From positions 1 through 19,236 of the forward strand of contig DATDBO010000080.1 of assembly GCA_036524775.1 (NCBI GenBank): a DNA stretch of 19,236 bases, read 5' to 3'. Under the pieces are notes generated by a model. That model did no database searches. It was not told the DNA's origin and saw only the letters and a program-made list of their open reading frames with translations. Below, one piece after another: positions 1 to 8,022 of the stretch; the first letter of the stretch is position 1, and every line of letters starts with the position of its first letter. Position numbers and translations under genes: made by a program. Source of the DNA: VRUE01 sp036524775. Its GTDB lineage: Bacteria > Actinomycetota > Thermoleophilia > Solirubrobacterales > 70-9.

Positions 1-556
1 AGCCGGCGTCCTCGGGGAAGGGGAACTGCGCCAGAACCTCGCGCCGGAACATGCCGATCTTGTCGCCGTAGACCCCGTGCAGGGCGATCAGCTCGAAGGC
101 GTCGGAGTCGAAGACGTCCTCCGGGTAGGAGTCGCAGACGAGCGCGCCGTCCGGGTCGACCCGGACGCCCTCGACGTCGGCGAAGCCCTCGCGGCGCTCG
201 GCGGGGATCGACTCCCAGGCGGCCAGCATCCGCTCCAGGGAGTCCGGCATGTACCAGTCGTCGGAGTCGATGATCGCGCAGAGCTCGCCGCTCGACCGCT
301 CGACCGCTCGATTCACGGCCGCGTGCTTGCCCTGGTTCTCCTGCCACTCGTAGACGATCGGGAAGCCCGCCTCCGCCCGCAGCGACTCGATCAGCTCGCC
401 GGTGTCGTCGGTCGAGCCGTCGTCGATGACGACCCACTCGAAGTCGCGCAAGGTCTGCTCCGCCAGGCTGCGGTAGAGCCGCGGCAGCGTTCCGGCGCGC
501 TGGTAGGCCGTGGTGAGGATGCTGATCCGGGGCACCACGCCCCCTTCCCCGCTCAT
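1..556 (-). CDS. Family 2 glycosyltransferase, 3' end outside window
   Basis: Probably a GT-A fold glycosyltransferase that adds a sugar from a nucleotide donor to the lipid-linked EPS repeat on the cytoplasmic membrane face. About 185 residues are visible. The start of the fold shows an RISILTTAYQRAGTLPRLY strand-helix, the nucleotide-binding motif VIDDGSTDD, the segment ENQGKHAAVNRAV, and the metal-binding IDSDDW, which is the DXD equivalent. These are classic GT2 hallmarks. The ATG at 556-554 overlaps the TGA of the flippase gene (ATGA), so translation is probably coupled; a GTG pair lies six and seven codons downstream. It is the last visible gene of the minus-strand EPS operon. The acceptor, sugar and linkage cannot be told from sequence. 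The family call is firm and the role in EPS rests on context. Confidence 0.9.
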   Translation of the reverse strand, partial: MSGEGGVVPRISILTTAYQRAGTLPRLYRSLAEQTLRDFEWVVIDDGSTDDTGELIESLRAEAGFPIVYEWQENQGKHAAVNRAVERSSGELCAIIDSDDWYMPDSLERMLAAWESIPAERREGFADVEGVRVDPDGALVCDSYPEDVFDSDAFELIALHGVYGDKIGMFRREVLAQFPFPEDAG

Positions 557-2055
557 CCGGGGGCCGCCACCGTGTCGCGCCGGCGCAGCGGCGGGAACTC
601 GAGCCGGCTGGGAAGGAAGCCGCGGCGGGTGGCGATCAGCCAGTAGGGGATCGCGTAGATCGCGGTCGCGACGACGAGCAGCGCGATCGCGCTCGGCCGC
701 CCAGAGGGGACGCCGACGGCAAGCGCCAGAGCCGCCGGGGGGATGCCGAGGGCGAGGGCGAGGACTCCGGTCGGCACCGTGCCCGCGGTCAGATCGCGAA
801 GCGGCAGGCCGAAGAGGCGCAGGAAGCGCCAGTTGAAGGCGAGGCTGCCGACGGTGACCGCCACGAAGGTCCCGCCGACCACGCCCCAGAGGCCGAGCCA
901 AGGCGCCAGCGCCACGGTGAGGATCACGTTGATGATCGCGATCATCACCGAGTTGGCGGAGGCGAGGCCGGGCCGGCCCGCGCCGATCGCGATCGTGGTC
1001 CCGACACCGGTGGTCATGTTGACGAGGTAGGCGAGGGTCAGGAAGGGGACGAGCAGCTCGGCATCTCCCGGCGCTTTCCCGAGCCAGGCGATCAGCAGGA
1101 ACGGGGCGGTGACCGCGGTCAGCGTGAACAGGGGGAACGAGATCGCGCTGGCCCGAAGGGTGTAGCGCCGGTACATCTCGCCGATCACCTCGCGTCCCTC
1201 GTCGACGATCCGGGCAGCCGCGGTCGGGACCATCGCCGAGACGCTGAGCACGGCGACGCTGCGCACGGCGAGCACCACCCGCGAGGCGATCTCGTAGACG
1301 GCGGCGGCGCGGATGTCGACGAACAGCGCCACGATCACCTTGTCGGTCTGGAAGTTGATCAGGTCGGCGAGCCAGCCGATCTGGTCCTTGACGCTGAAGG
1401 CGAGCACCTCTTTGACCAGCGGCCGCGACGGCGCGGCGACGTAGGGCGCTCGCCAGACCCAGCGCATCGCCAGGCAGGCGGGGATCAAGGCGACGACGGC
1501 CGCGGCGGCGTTGGCGACCGCGTACACGACGAGGCTGGAGCTGGCGAGGAGGGCGGCGACGCTGAAGGCGAAGTTGATCGTCACCCCGATCGTGGTCGAG
1601 ACGTTCGGCGGCACCATGCGGCGCAGCCCGAGGCCCACCGCGTTGAACACCCCGATGATCCCGTTGAGCGTCCAGATCGCCACCGAGGAGAGCAGCACCA
1701 GCCGCATCTCACCGCTGTCGAGGACGCCGAGCTGATCGCTCGCAAAGGGGGCAAGGAGGAACGCGGCGACGACGGTGACCACCCCGACGAGCAGCGTGGC
1801 GAGCAGGCCGAGGCCGACGCATTCCTCGATCCGGCGCCCGTTGCCGGCGGCGTCGAATACGGCGACGAAGCGTATGAGCGAGCGCCCGATCCCGAGATCG
1901 AGCAGGCCGGCGTAGCTGGCGAAGGCGCCGGTCACGGCCCAGACCCCGAAGGCGTCGAGCCCGAGGCGCGAGATCATCAGCGGCGCCAGCAGGAAGCTGA
2001 ACAGGTAGCCCGCGATCAGGCTGCCCGACTGCGCCAGGGTGTTGCGGAAGAGCAC
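553..2055 (-). CDS. Wzx-type polysaccharide flippase (MATE/MVF-like exporter)
   Basis: A 500-aa integral membrane protein, the usual length for oligosaccharide flippases. It is made of about 12-14 hydrophobic helices separated by short, often Arg-containing loops. The N-terminus (NTLAQSGSLIAGYLFSFLLA followed by PLMISRLGLDAFGVW) is typical of the polysaccharide biosynthesis/MVF family, whose members translocate undecaprenyl-linked repeat units across the membrane. The GTG start at 2055 lies 4 nt after the TAG of the upstream GT4 gene, and its TGA overlaps the ATG of the downstream GT2 gene, placing it inside the EPS operon next to the Wzy-like polymerase it would supply. Substrate specificity is unknown. 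A different lipid-linked glycan is possible, but location and neighbours favour EPS or capsule. Confidence 0.88.
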   Translation of the reverse strand: MLFRNTLAQSGSLIAGYLFSFLLAPLMISRLGLDAFGVWAVTGAFASYAGLLDLGIGRSLIRFVAVFDAAGNGRRIEECVGLGLLATLLVGVVTVVAAFLLAPFASDQLGVLDSGEMRLVLLSSVAIWTLNGIIGVFNAVGLGLRRMVPPNVSTTIGVTINFAFSVAALLASSSLVVYAVANAAAAVVALIPACLAMRWVWRAPYVAAPSRPLVKEVLAFSVKDQIGWLADLINFQTDKVIVALFVDIRAAAVYEIASRVVLAVRSVAVLSVSAMVPTAAARIVDEGREVIGEMYRRYTLRASAISFPLFTLTAVTAPFLLIAWLGKAPGDAELLVPFLTLAYLVNMTTGVGTTIAIGAGRPGLASANSVMIAIINVILTVALAPWLGLWGVVGGTFVAVTVGSLAFNWRFLRLFGLPLRDLTAGTVPTGVLALALGIPPAALALAVGVPSGRPSAIALLVVATAIYAIPYWLIATRRGFLPSRLEFPPLRRRDTVAAPG

Positions 2056-2059
2056 GGCC

Positions 2060-3175
2060 CTAGCTTCCCGCTCGCGGGCGGACGAGATGCTCGCGGTATG
2101 CCGCCAGCGTCGCGGCGCCGACCGTCCCCCAGTCGGAGCCGGAGGCGGCCGAGCGACGAGCCGCCTCGGCGAGCCGCGAGCACAGTTCCTCGTCGCCGAG
2201 CAGGCCTGCCAGCGCTCTTGCCAGGGCGCCCGGGTCCTCGGGTGCGACCGTCAGACCCGACCCGTCGGCGACCAGCTCGGGCAGCCCGCCGACCTCGCTG
2301 ACCACCAGCGGGCGCCCATAGCGCTTGGCGAGCGAGCCGACGCCGCTCTGGCTCGCCTGCCTGTAGGGCAGCACGACGCAGCGTGACGCGGCGAAGAGCG
2401 CCGGCAGCTCCTCGTCGGGCAGGTACTCGCGGCGCAGCGTGACGCGCTCGTCCCCCAGCGCCGGATGGTCCTCGAGCTCGCCGTCGCCGGCGATCGTCAG
2501 CGTCGCCTCGGGGAGGCTCGCCCAAACCTCGGTCATCGCGTCGAGCAGCACGTCGACGCCCTTGTAGTGGCCGAGGCGGCCGAAGAAGAGCAGCGACGGG
2601 CGCTCCGGCAGCGGCTCCGGCTCCTCCGGGTCCACCCCGTGCGGCACGACGACGATCGGCGCGCGCGGGCGCGTTACCTCTTCCAGCTCCTCGCGCAGCG
2701 CCTCGGCGTGGACGAAGATCAGCCCGGCCCAGCGGACCAGGGCCGCGTTGCCGAGCAGGCCGGACTTCGACTTGCGTTCGCCGGGATGGCGAACGGGGTC
2801 GTGGACGGTCAGCGCGAAGCGCCGCGGGCGGGCGCCGCTGGCGAGCACGAGGCGGAAGTCGGTCCCGATCGACTCCTGCAGGTGGACGACGTCCGGGCCG
2901 AAGCGGCGGATCTCGCGGGCGACGCGCGCGGCCGCGACGAGCCCGCGCGGCGAGCGCACCCTGCCCGGGATCGAGAGTCGACGGACGGTCGGCGGCGTAC
3001 GCTCGTCCAGGAACTGCGCCGCCGCGCCCGGGCGGTCGCCGAATTCCTCGTCGTGGCGGCGGGTCAGCAACGTCACCCGCGCTCCGGCGCGCTCCTCCCC
3101 GGCGGCGAGCATCGCGTTGTAGCGGAAGTGGAAGTCGCCGGCGAGCACGACCTCGAGCGGCGAGGAGTCGCTCAC
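2060..3175 (-). CDS. Family 4 (GT-B) glycosyltransferase
   Basis: A 371-aa GT-B glycosyltransferase of the usual length. The N-terminal Rossmann half begins LEVVLAGDFHFRYNAML and includes DVVHLQES. The C-terminal half has the donor-binding signature LLFFGRLGHYKGVDVLLDAM, TIAGDGEL, and RQASQSGVGSLAKRYGRP followed by LVVSEVGGLPELV. In many relatives of this subgroup the residue before ASQSG is Glu (the first Glu of EX7E), while here it is Gln, so the donor site may differ. The GTG start at 3175 overlaps the TGA of the deacetylase gene (GTGA); the longer frame upstream of it is only the antisense shadow of neighbouring genes. It presumably adds one sugar of the EPS repeat. Donor and linkage are not predictable. 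Confidence 0.88.
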   Translation of the reverse strand: MSDSSPLEVVLAGDFHFRYNAMLAAGEERAGARVTLLTRRHDEEFGDRPGAAAQFLDERTPPTVRRLSIPGRVRSPRGLVAAARVAREIRRFGPDVVHLQESIGTDFRLVLASGARPRRFALTVHDPVRHPGERKSKSGLLGNAALVRWAGLIFVHAEALREELEEVTRPRAPIVVVPHGVDPEEPEPLPERPSLLFFGRLGHYKGVDVLLDAMTEVWASLPEATLTIAGDGELEDHPALGDERVTLRREYLPDEELPALFAASRCVVLPYRQASQSGVGSLAKRYGRPLVVSEVGGLPELVADGSGLTVAPEDPGALARALAGLLGDEELCSRLAEAARRSAASGSDWGTVGAATLAAYREHLVRPRAGS

Positions 3176-3972
3176 GTCTCCCCTCCCCCGTCGCGCCGGC
3201 GCACGGCGCTCGCGGCGAGCAGCAGGCGCGCCGCGGGGGACGATCCGAGCCGGCGGCTCCAGGCGCGCATCCTGACCCGGCGCGCGTCCTCGCCGTGGTA
3301 GACGCCGAGCCGCGGCCACTCGAAGGGGAGCGGCGGCTGCGGGTCGCGCGGAACCGAGGTCGCGAACCGGTAGCCGGCCTCGGCCGCGGCGCGGACGACG
3401 CGCTCGTCGTAGTCGCTGTAGGGGTAGGCGACCGATCGGCAGAGCTGCCCGCTCTCCTCTTCGCAGACCCGGCGGGAGCGGGCCAGCTCGGCGCCGATCT
3501 CCTCCTCCGCGAGCCGCGAGAGGCGCGGGTGCGAGCAGGTGTGCGAGCCGATCTCCCAGCCGGCAGCGGCGAGCTCGCGCAGCTGCGACCAGGACATGCA
3601 GGCGAGCTCTCCCTCGTGCTCGGTGCCCAGCCACGCGTCGTAGCCGGCCCAGCCCATCGGCCGGTCGGTGCCCGCGTAGTCGGTCGGCACGTACACGGTT
3701 CCCGGGATACCGAGCCGTTCCATCGGCCGCCGCGCCAGCTCCCAGACGGAGGAGTGCGCGTCGTCGAAGGTGACGACCAGCGTCCTGCCGGTCGGGGGCG
3801 AGACGAGCGCCTCCGAGAGGGTCGCGCCGCGATAGCCGCTGCGCGCGAACGAGGTCAGCTGAGCCTCGAAATCGGCCGGCCGCACGGAGGTCGAGGCCGG
3901 CCAGGTCTCGCTGATGCCGTGGTAGCAGAGCACGACCAAGTCCCCGTAGGGGCTCCTGGCGGCCACCCTCAC
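3172..3972 (-). CDS. NodB-type polysaccharide deacetylase (carbohydrate esterase 4)
   Basis: A 266-aa NodB-homology protein expected to remove N- or O-acetyl groups from a glycan using a metal-bound water. The catalytic motifs are all visible: YHGI near residues 17-20, TFDDA at 68-72 (the second Asp binds metal, the first is the usual base), SHTCSHP at 143-149 with the two metal-binding His, and AYPYSDYD at 182-189. There is no signal peptide or membrane helix, so an action on a cytoplasmic lipid-linked intermediate is as likely as on exported polymer. The GTG start at 3972 overlaps the TGA of the upstream GT4 (GTGA), and its own TGA overlaps the next start. Family is sure; substrate is inferred from context. 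Confidence 0.9.
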   Translation of the reverse strand: MRVAARSPYGDLVVLCYHGISETWPASTSVRPADFEAQLTSFARSGYRGATLSEALVSPPTGRTLVVTFDDAHSSVWELARRPMERLGIPGTVYVPTDYAGTDRPMGWAGYDAWLGTEHEGELACMSWSQLRELAAAGWEIGSHTCSHPRLSRLAEEEIGAELARSRRVCEEESGQLCRSVAYPYSDYDERVVRAAAEAGYRFATSVPRDPQPPLPFEWPRLGVYHGEDARRVRMRAWSRRLGSSPAARLLLAASAVRRRDGGGET

Positions 3973-5393
3973 GACCCCTGCACGAGCCCGGCGGGCAGGG
4001 CCGAGACCGAAGCCGAGCCGATCGCAGCCTCGAGCAGGTGCGAGTAGCGCTCGGCCATGCGGTCGGCGTCGAAGTCGCCGACCCTGGCAAGCCCCTCCTC
4101 GCGCAAGCGCTCGCGCAAGCCCGGCTCGGCCAACACCCTGGCGCAGGCCTCCGCGAAGGCGCTCTCGTCGTGCTTGGCGACGCAGAGGCCGCCGCCGGTG
4201 GAGTCCAGCAGCCAGCGGACGTCGCCGACGTCGGTGGCGACCACCGGGGTCCCCACCGCCATCGACTCGATCAGCGACATCGGCAGGCCCTCGGCGGTGG
4301 AGGGCAGCACGGTCAGATCGGCGGCGCGCAGCAGCGCGGGCACGTCATCGCGGCTGCCCAGGAAGGTCGCCCAGTCGGCGCCCATCTCGGCGGCCTGCCG
4401 GCGCACGACGCCTTCCGTCTCCCCGGCTCCGACGAAGACCGCCCTGACGTCGTCGAACAGCTCTCGCAAGCGGGCGACGACGCGAAGCGTCATGTCCTGG
4501 CGCTTGAGCGGCGTGAACCGAGCCACGTGCACCATCATCGTCGCCTCCGGCGGGATGCCGAGAAGCTCGCGTCCGCAGTGGTCGGCGGCACGGTCCCTGA
4601 GCTCTTCGACCGGCACGCCATTGGGGATGAGAACGATCGAGCCGGGACGAACGCCCTCGGCTTCGAGCTGCTTCGGCTGCTGCGAGGAGACGACCACGGT
4701 CGCGTTGGTCGCGGGATCGAGGACCCGGTTGTGGAGGGCGATCAGCCGCTGGCGGGAAGCCCCGCTCCTGCTGACCTGAAGGCTGCGGTCGCCGGCATGC
4801 TCGGTGACGACGACCGGCCGCCGCGCGAGGATCGCCGCCAGCCGCCCCCACAGGCTCGCGTCCCAGCCCGTGCAGTGGACGACGTCCGCGGCGCGAGCGG
4901 CGCGGACCAGGTCGGGCAGCGCTCGGAGCTTGCCAACCCTGTTCCGCGCCCCCAGGGCCCGCAGCGCAACGCCCGCCTCTTCGAGATCGTCGGCGTGGGA
5001 GGTGATGTCCTCGACGGCGACCAGTGTCACGTCGTGGCCGAGCTTGCGAAGGCCGATCGCCAGGTTGCGAAGCTGCGTCTCCGCCCCGGCCCAGAAGAGC
5101 AGGTTGACCACCAGCAGGATGCGCCTCGGCGTACGGCTCTCGGCTACGGACCCGGCATCGCGACCAGGGGCCCACCGGGGCGCGGGCGAGCCCCTGACGA
5201 TGAGGAAGAGGGTCGAGATGGCCGCAGGCAAGGCATAGAAGAACAGGCCGGTCGGTCCGGATGCCACGACGGCCTCGAAGATCTCGGCGTAGATTTCCGC
5301 CAGCGGCACGGGATCGAAAACGGCGCCGTTGTTCTCCGCGAGCAAGTGGCCGAAGCCGTCGTCGCCGGCGGCGATACGAGAAGTCGCGATCAT
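3969..5393 (-). CDS. Family 4 glycosyltransferase, tandem paralogue with N-terminal extension
   Basis: A GT-B glycosyltransferase of 474 aa when started at the ATG (5393-5391), which overlaps the TGA of the upstream paralogue (ATGA). The GT4 domain runs from about residue 91 (ILLVVNLLFWAGAETQLR) to about 457, with VHCTGWDASLWGRL, the linker VARFTPLKRQ and an EX7E motif (Glu369/Glu377) in TAEGLPMSLIESMAVGTP. The first 90 residues have no counterpart at this place in the upstream copy. They hold a hydrophobic stretch (about 49-66) that could anchor the protein, and residues 25-47 resemble the C-terminal tail of the upstream copy. No good ATG, GTG or TTG start is seen just before the GT domain. 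Family certain; the true start is less certain. Confidence 0.85.
   Translation of the reverse strand: MIATSRIAAGDDGFGHLLAENNGAVFDPVPLAEIYAEIFEAVVASGPTGLFFYALPAAISTLFLIVRGSPAPRWAPGRDAGSVAESRTPRRILLVVNLLFWAGAETQLRNLAIGLRKLGHDVTLVAVEDITSHADDLEEAGVALRALGARNRVGKLRALPDLVRAARAADVVHCTGWDASLWGRLAAILARRPVVVTEHAGDRSLQVSRSGASRQRLIALHNRVLDPATNATVVVSSQQPKQLEAEGVRPGSIVLIPNGVPVEELRDRAADHCGRELLGIPPEATMMVHVARFTPLKRQDMTLRVVARLRELFDDVRAVFVGAGETEGVVRRQAAEMGADWATFLGSRDDVPALLRAADLTVLPSTAEGLPMSLIESMAVGTPVVATDVGDVRWLLDSTGGGLCVAKHDESAFAEACARVLAEPGLRERLREEGLARVGDFDADRMAERYSHLLEAAIGSASVSALPAGLVQGS
4204..4298. repeat. 95-bp direct repeat in tandem GT genes, copy 1
   Basis: Identical over 95 bp, third codon positions included, to 5592-5686, at an offset of 1388 bp. 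It encodes the EX7E donor-binding segment of the downstream paralogue. The surrounding protein-level match (residues 341-396) is 55 of 56. Confidence 0.95.
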
Positions 5394-6544
5394 CGGGGCC
5401 CCCCGGCGATCGCCGCCTCGAAGACCTCGGCATAGCGCTCGGCCATGCGGGGCGCGTCGAAGCCGGCCGCGCCCGCCACGCCTGCTTCGCCGAGGCCCAG
5501 ACGCAGCTTGTCGTCCCCGAGCACTCGCCCACACGCCTCGGCGAAGGCGTCCTCGTCGCCGGCCGCGACGCAGAGCCCGCCACCGGTCCTCTCCAGCAGC
5601 CAGCGGACGTCGCCGACGTCGGTGGCGACCACCGGGGTCCCCACCGCCATCGACTCGATCAGCGACATCGGCAGGCCCTCGGCGGTCGAGGGCAGTACCG
5701 CCAGGTCGGCGGCTCTCAGCAGGGCGGGCACGTCGTCGCGGCTACCCAGGAATGTCGCCCAGCCGGCGTCCAGCTCCGCCGCCAGGCGCCGCACCCCCTC
5801 CTCTTCGGGTCCGCTGCCGGCGAAGAGGACCCTGATGTCGCCCAAGCGCTCGCGCAGGCGAGCGACGGCGCGCAGCGTGACCGGCTGCCCCTTCGGCGGC
5901 GTGAAGCGGGCCGCGTGGACAACCAGCTTGGCCTCGTCGGGGACGCCGAGCGCCGCGCGGTCTGCGCCGCCCTCGGCGCCGAGTCGCAACTCGGCCAGCG
6001 GAACCGCGTTGGGAATGCGGACGATCGAGCTCGGGCGCACGCCCTCGGACTCGAGCAGGCCAACCTGCGAATCGGCGACGACGACGGTGGCGGAGGTGAA
6101 GCGGTCGAGCAGGCGGTTGTGCAAGGCGATCAGGCGCTCGCGCGGAGCGCCGCTGCGGCTCACCTGGAACTCGCGCCCTGCCGTGTGCTCGGTTACCACC
6201 ACCGGTCGTCGCGCCCCGATCGCCGCCAACCGCCCCCAGAGGCTGGCGTCCCAGCCGGTGCAGTGGACCAGGTCCGTGCCTCTCGCCAAGCGCACCATCT
6301 CGGGAAGAGCACGAAGCTTGTCGCGGCGGCGCCTCACTCCAAGCACCTGCAGCTGCACACCGGCCATATCGAGATCGGCCACGTAGGAGGTCGCGTCGGC
6401 GAGCGCGAGCAGGGTGACCGCGAATCCCAGCCGCTGCAAGCCGATCGCCAAATGACGGAGCTGCGTCTCGGCCCCGGCCCAGAAGAGCAGATCGATGACC
6501 ATCAAGAGACGACCGCGGGAAGCCGGGGGGCTCGGCGAGGCCAT
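5390..6544 (-). CDS. Family 4 glycosyltransferase, tandem paralogue
   Basis: A 384-aa GT-B glycosyltransferase, full length for the family. The N-terminal domain starts LLMVIDLLFWAGAETQLR (the GAETQLR segment at 24-30), followed by VHCTGWDASLWGRL and a central VVVTEH. The C-terminal domain has ARFTPPKGQ and the EX7E pair Glu289/Glu297 within TAEGLPMSLIESMAVGTP. It is clearly a duplicate of the next downstream gene: residues 262-317 match it at 55 of 56 positions, while flanking parts are far more diverged. The ATG at 6544 shares its last base pair region with the polymerase stop (TGATG), so the two are translationally coupled. It probably adds one residue of the EPS repeat; having two copies suggests two similar but distinct linkages or redundancy. 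Confidence 0.9.
   Translation of the reverse strand: MASPSPPASRGRLLMVIDLLFWAGAETQLRHLAIGLQRLGFAVTLLALADATSYVADLDMAGVQLQVLGVRRRRDKLRALPEMVRLARGTDLVHCTGWDASLWGRLAAIGARRPVVVTEHTAGREFQVSRSGAPRERLIALHNRLLDRFTSATVVVADSQVGLLESEGVRPSSIVRIPNAVPLAELRLGAEGGADRAALGVPDEAKLVVHAARFTPPKGQPVTLRAVARLRERLGDIRVLFAGSGPEEEGVRRLAAELDAGWATFLGSRDDVPALLRAADLAVLPSTAEGLPMSLIESMAVGTPVVATDVGDVRWLLERTGGGLCVAAGDEDAFAEACGRVLGDDKLRLGLGEAGVAGAAGFDAPRMAERYAEVFEAAIAGGPR
5592..5686. repeat. 95-bp direct repeat in tandem GT genes, copy 2
   Basis: Second copy of the identical 95-bp block, inside the upstream paralogue (around residues 287-318). Homologous recombination between the copies would delete or amplify one glycosyltransferase gene length. 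Confidence 0.95.
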
Positions 6545-8022
6545 CAGGTCAGCCCCGAATTCAGGTTGTCGAGGGCCGGCCCCTCGGAGTCGGCGACGAT
6601 GACGCCCGCGAGCAGGCCGAGCACGGTGGTCATGTCCTCGACGGAGAAGTAGATCGCGACGATCGAGCTGATCATGATCATCGCGATGCCGACGCCGCAG
6701 GCGGTGATCGCCGGGTCGACCGGCACCCGCCTGAAGGCGCGCGCCACGGCGATCGAGAGGAAGAGCAGGAACGCCGCCAACCCCGGCACCCCGCAGATCA
6801 GCAGCAGGTAGAGGTACTGGTTGTGGAGGAAGAGCTGGGTTTCGACCTTGACGCTGTGCGGGCCGACGAAGTCGTAGTTGTAGACGCCGAAGTCGACCCC
6901 GGGGCCGATCCCGGTAAGCGCATGCCGCTGGGCCTTGGGCCAGGCCACCCGCGTCTCCTGGCTGCGGTTGGTGAGCGAGTTCGACTGCTGCACTTTGCGG
7001 GGGTTGAAGAGGGTCGACCCACGCTTGACGACCGGCTCCAGGACGGGGCTGTCGGTAGCTGATCCGAAGCTGGCCAGCAGGGCGACCCCGGCGATCGAGA
7101 CGGCGATCGCCGCGGTCAGCCGGTTGCGCACGAACGGGCCGCCGACCACCATCATCAGGATCAGCCCGGCGATCAGGCCGAGCCACATGTTGCGGTTGAA
7201 GCTGATCGCGATAGCGGTGGTCATCCCGGCGAGCGCCAGTCCCCAGCCGAAGCGCTTGCCCTTGACGGCGGTGAGAAGTCGCACGACGACGAACCAGTAG
7301 AGCGCGTACGCCATCGCCAGGCCCGCCAGGCGCACCCGGAGCAGGCCGGCGGCGCCTTCCTCCTTCTTGATGATCGTTTCGCCGCCGCCGGAGAGGGTGT
7401 CGCCGAACCCGGCCCCGAGCGCGGCAATCAGCGCGACTAGCCCGGCGGCGGCGGCGATCGCCGCCCCGCCGGTGAGCAGAAGGCGGCGCTCCCTGGGTTC
7501 CGGGAAGAGCCTGACGACCACGTAGAAGAAGGTCAGCAGCGCGAACGGCCGGGCCCAGTTGAAGATATCCGTGAGCGGCGCCCGGCCGTCGAGCAGCGCC
7601 AGCCCCCCGGCCAGCGCCAGCATGGCGAGGAAGCCGGCGAGCGCCAAGCCGGGCGCCCCGCCCCACGACTGCCGCTTCGGGCGAACGACGGCCAGGAAGA
7701 GCAAGCCGAGCAGTGCCAGCTCGTGGGGGCGGACGTTGAGCGGGCCGAATTCGAGGGCGAAGAAGGTGGGATAGAAGACGAAATCGGTGAGGCCGAAGAG
7801 GATGAGCGCGGTTGCGATCGGAAAGCGCAACACGAAGGCCACACCGGCGATGCCGACGAGCAGCAGCAGCGGTTTGGCCGAGCCCGAGCCGGCGAGCGCG
7901 CGGGCGACCACCGCCTCGAGCAGCAACGCCGCCAACAGGAAGGCGGCGATCCTGGCCGCGTCAGGCGCTCGGCGCGCCGCTGCCGACAAGGTCGGAACGG
8001 TAGTAATGCGAGTACTTGCCAC
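6544..8022 (-). CDS. Wzy/WaaL-type O-antigen polymerase/ligase family membrane protein
   Basis: A 492-aa protein with about 11-12 hydrophobic helices. After helix ten comes a soluble loop with the Wzy_C pattern: Arg-rich QETRVAWPKAQRHALTGIG, then PGVDFGVYNYDFVG, and HNQYLYLLLICGVPGLAAF starting the next helix. This family joins lipid-linked oligosaccharide units outside the membrane; here polymerisation of the EPS repeat is likely because Wzz-kinase and Wzx partners flank it. The chosen GTG at 8022 has GGAG seven bases upstream and makes the gene start 62 bp inside the preceding kinase gene. A TTG eleven codons downstream would shorten the overlap but has no ribosome binding site. Family good; ligase versus polymerase not separable by sequence. 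Confidence 0.88.
   Translation of the reverse strand: MASTRITTVPTLSAAARRAPDAARIAAFLLAALLLEAVVARALAGSGSAKPLLLLVGIAGVAFVLRFPIATALILFGLTDFVFYPTFFALEFGPLNVRPHELALLGLLFLAVVRPKRQSWGGAPGLALAGFLAMLALAGGLALLDGRAPLTDIFNWARPFALLTFFYVVVRLFPEPRERRLLLTGGAAIAAAAGLVALIAALGAGFGDTLSGGGETIIKKEEGAAGLLRVRLAGLAMAYALYWFVVVRLLTAVKGKRFGWGLALAGMTTAIAISFNRNMWLGLIAGLILMMVVGGPFVRNRLTAAIAVSIAGVALLASFGSATDSPVLEPVVKRGSTLFNPRKVQQSNSLTNRSQETRVAWPKAQRHALTGIGPGVDFGVYNYDFVGPHSVKVETQLFLHNQYLYLLLICGVPGLAAFLLFLSIAVARAFRRVPVDPAITACGVGIAMIMISSIVAIYFSVEDMTTVLGLLAGVIVADSEGPALDNLNSGLT

Noticed and set aside
5256..5410. Frameshift or pseudogene between the two tandem glycosyltransferases
   Set aside because: The frame is open from the overlapping ATG through the GT domain and the ATGA junction is intact, so a fusion scar explains it better.
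4038..5435. A 465-aa plus-strand open frame and similar long plus-strand frames across 77-9800
   Set aside because: High-GC antisense frames over glycosyltransferase and polymerase genes; their translations are low-complexity and match no family.
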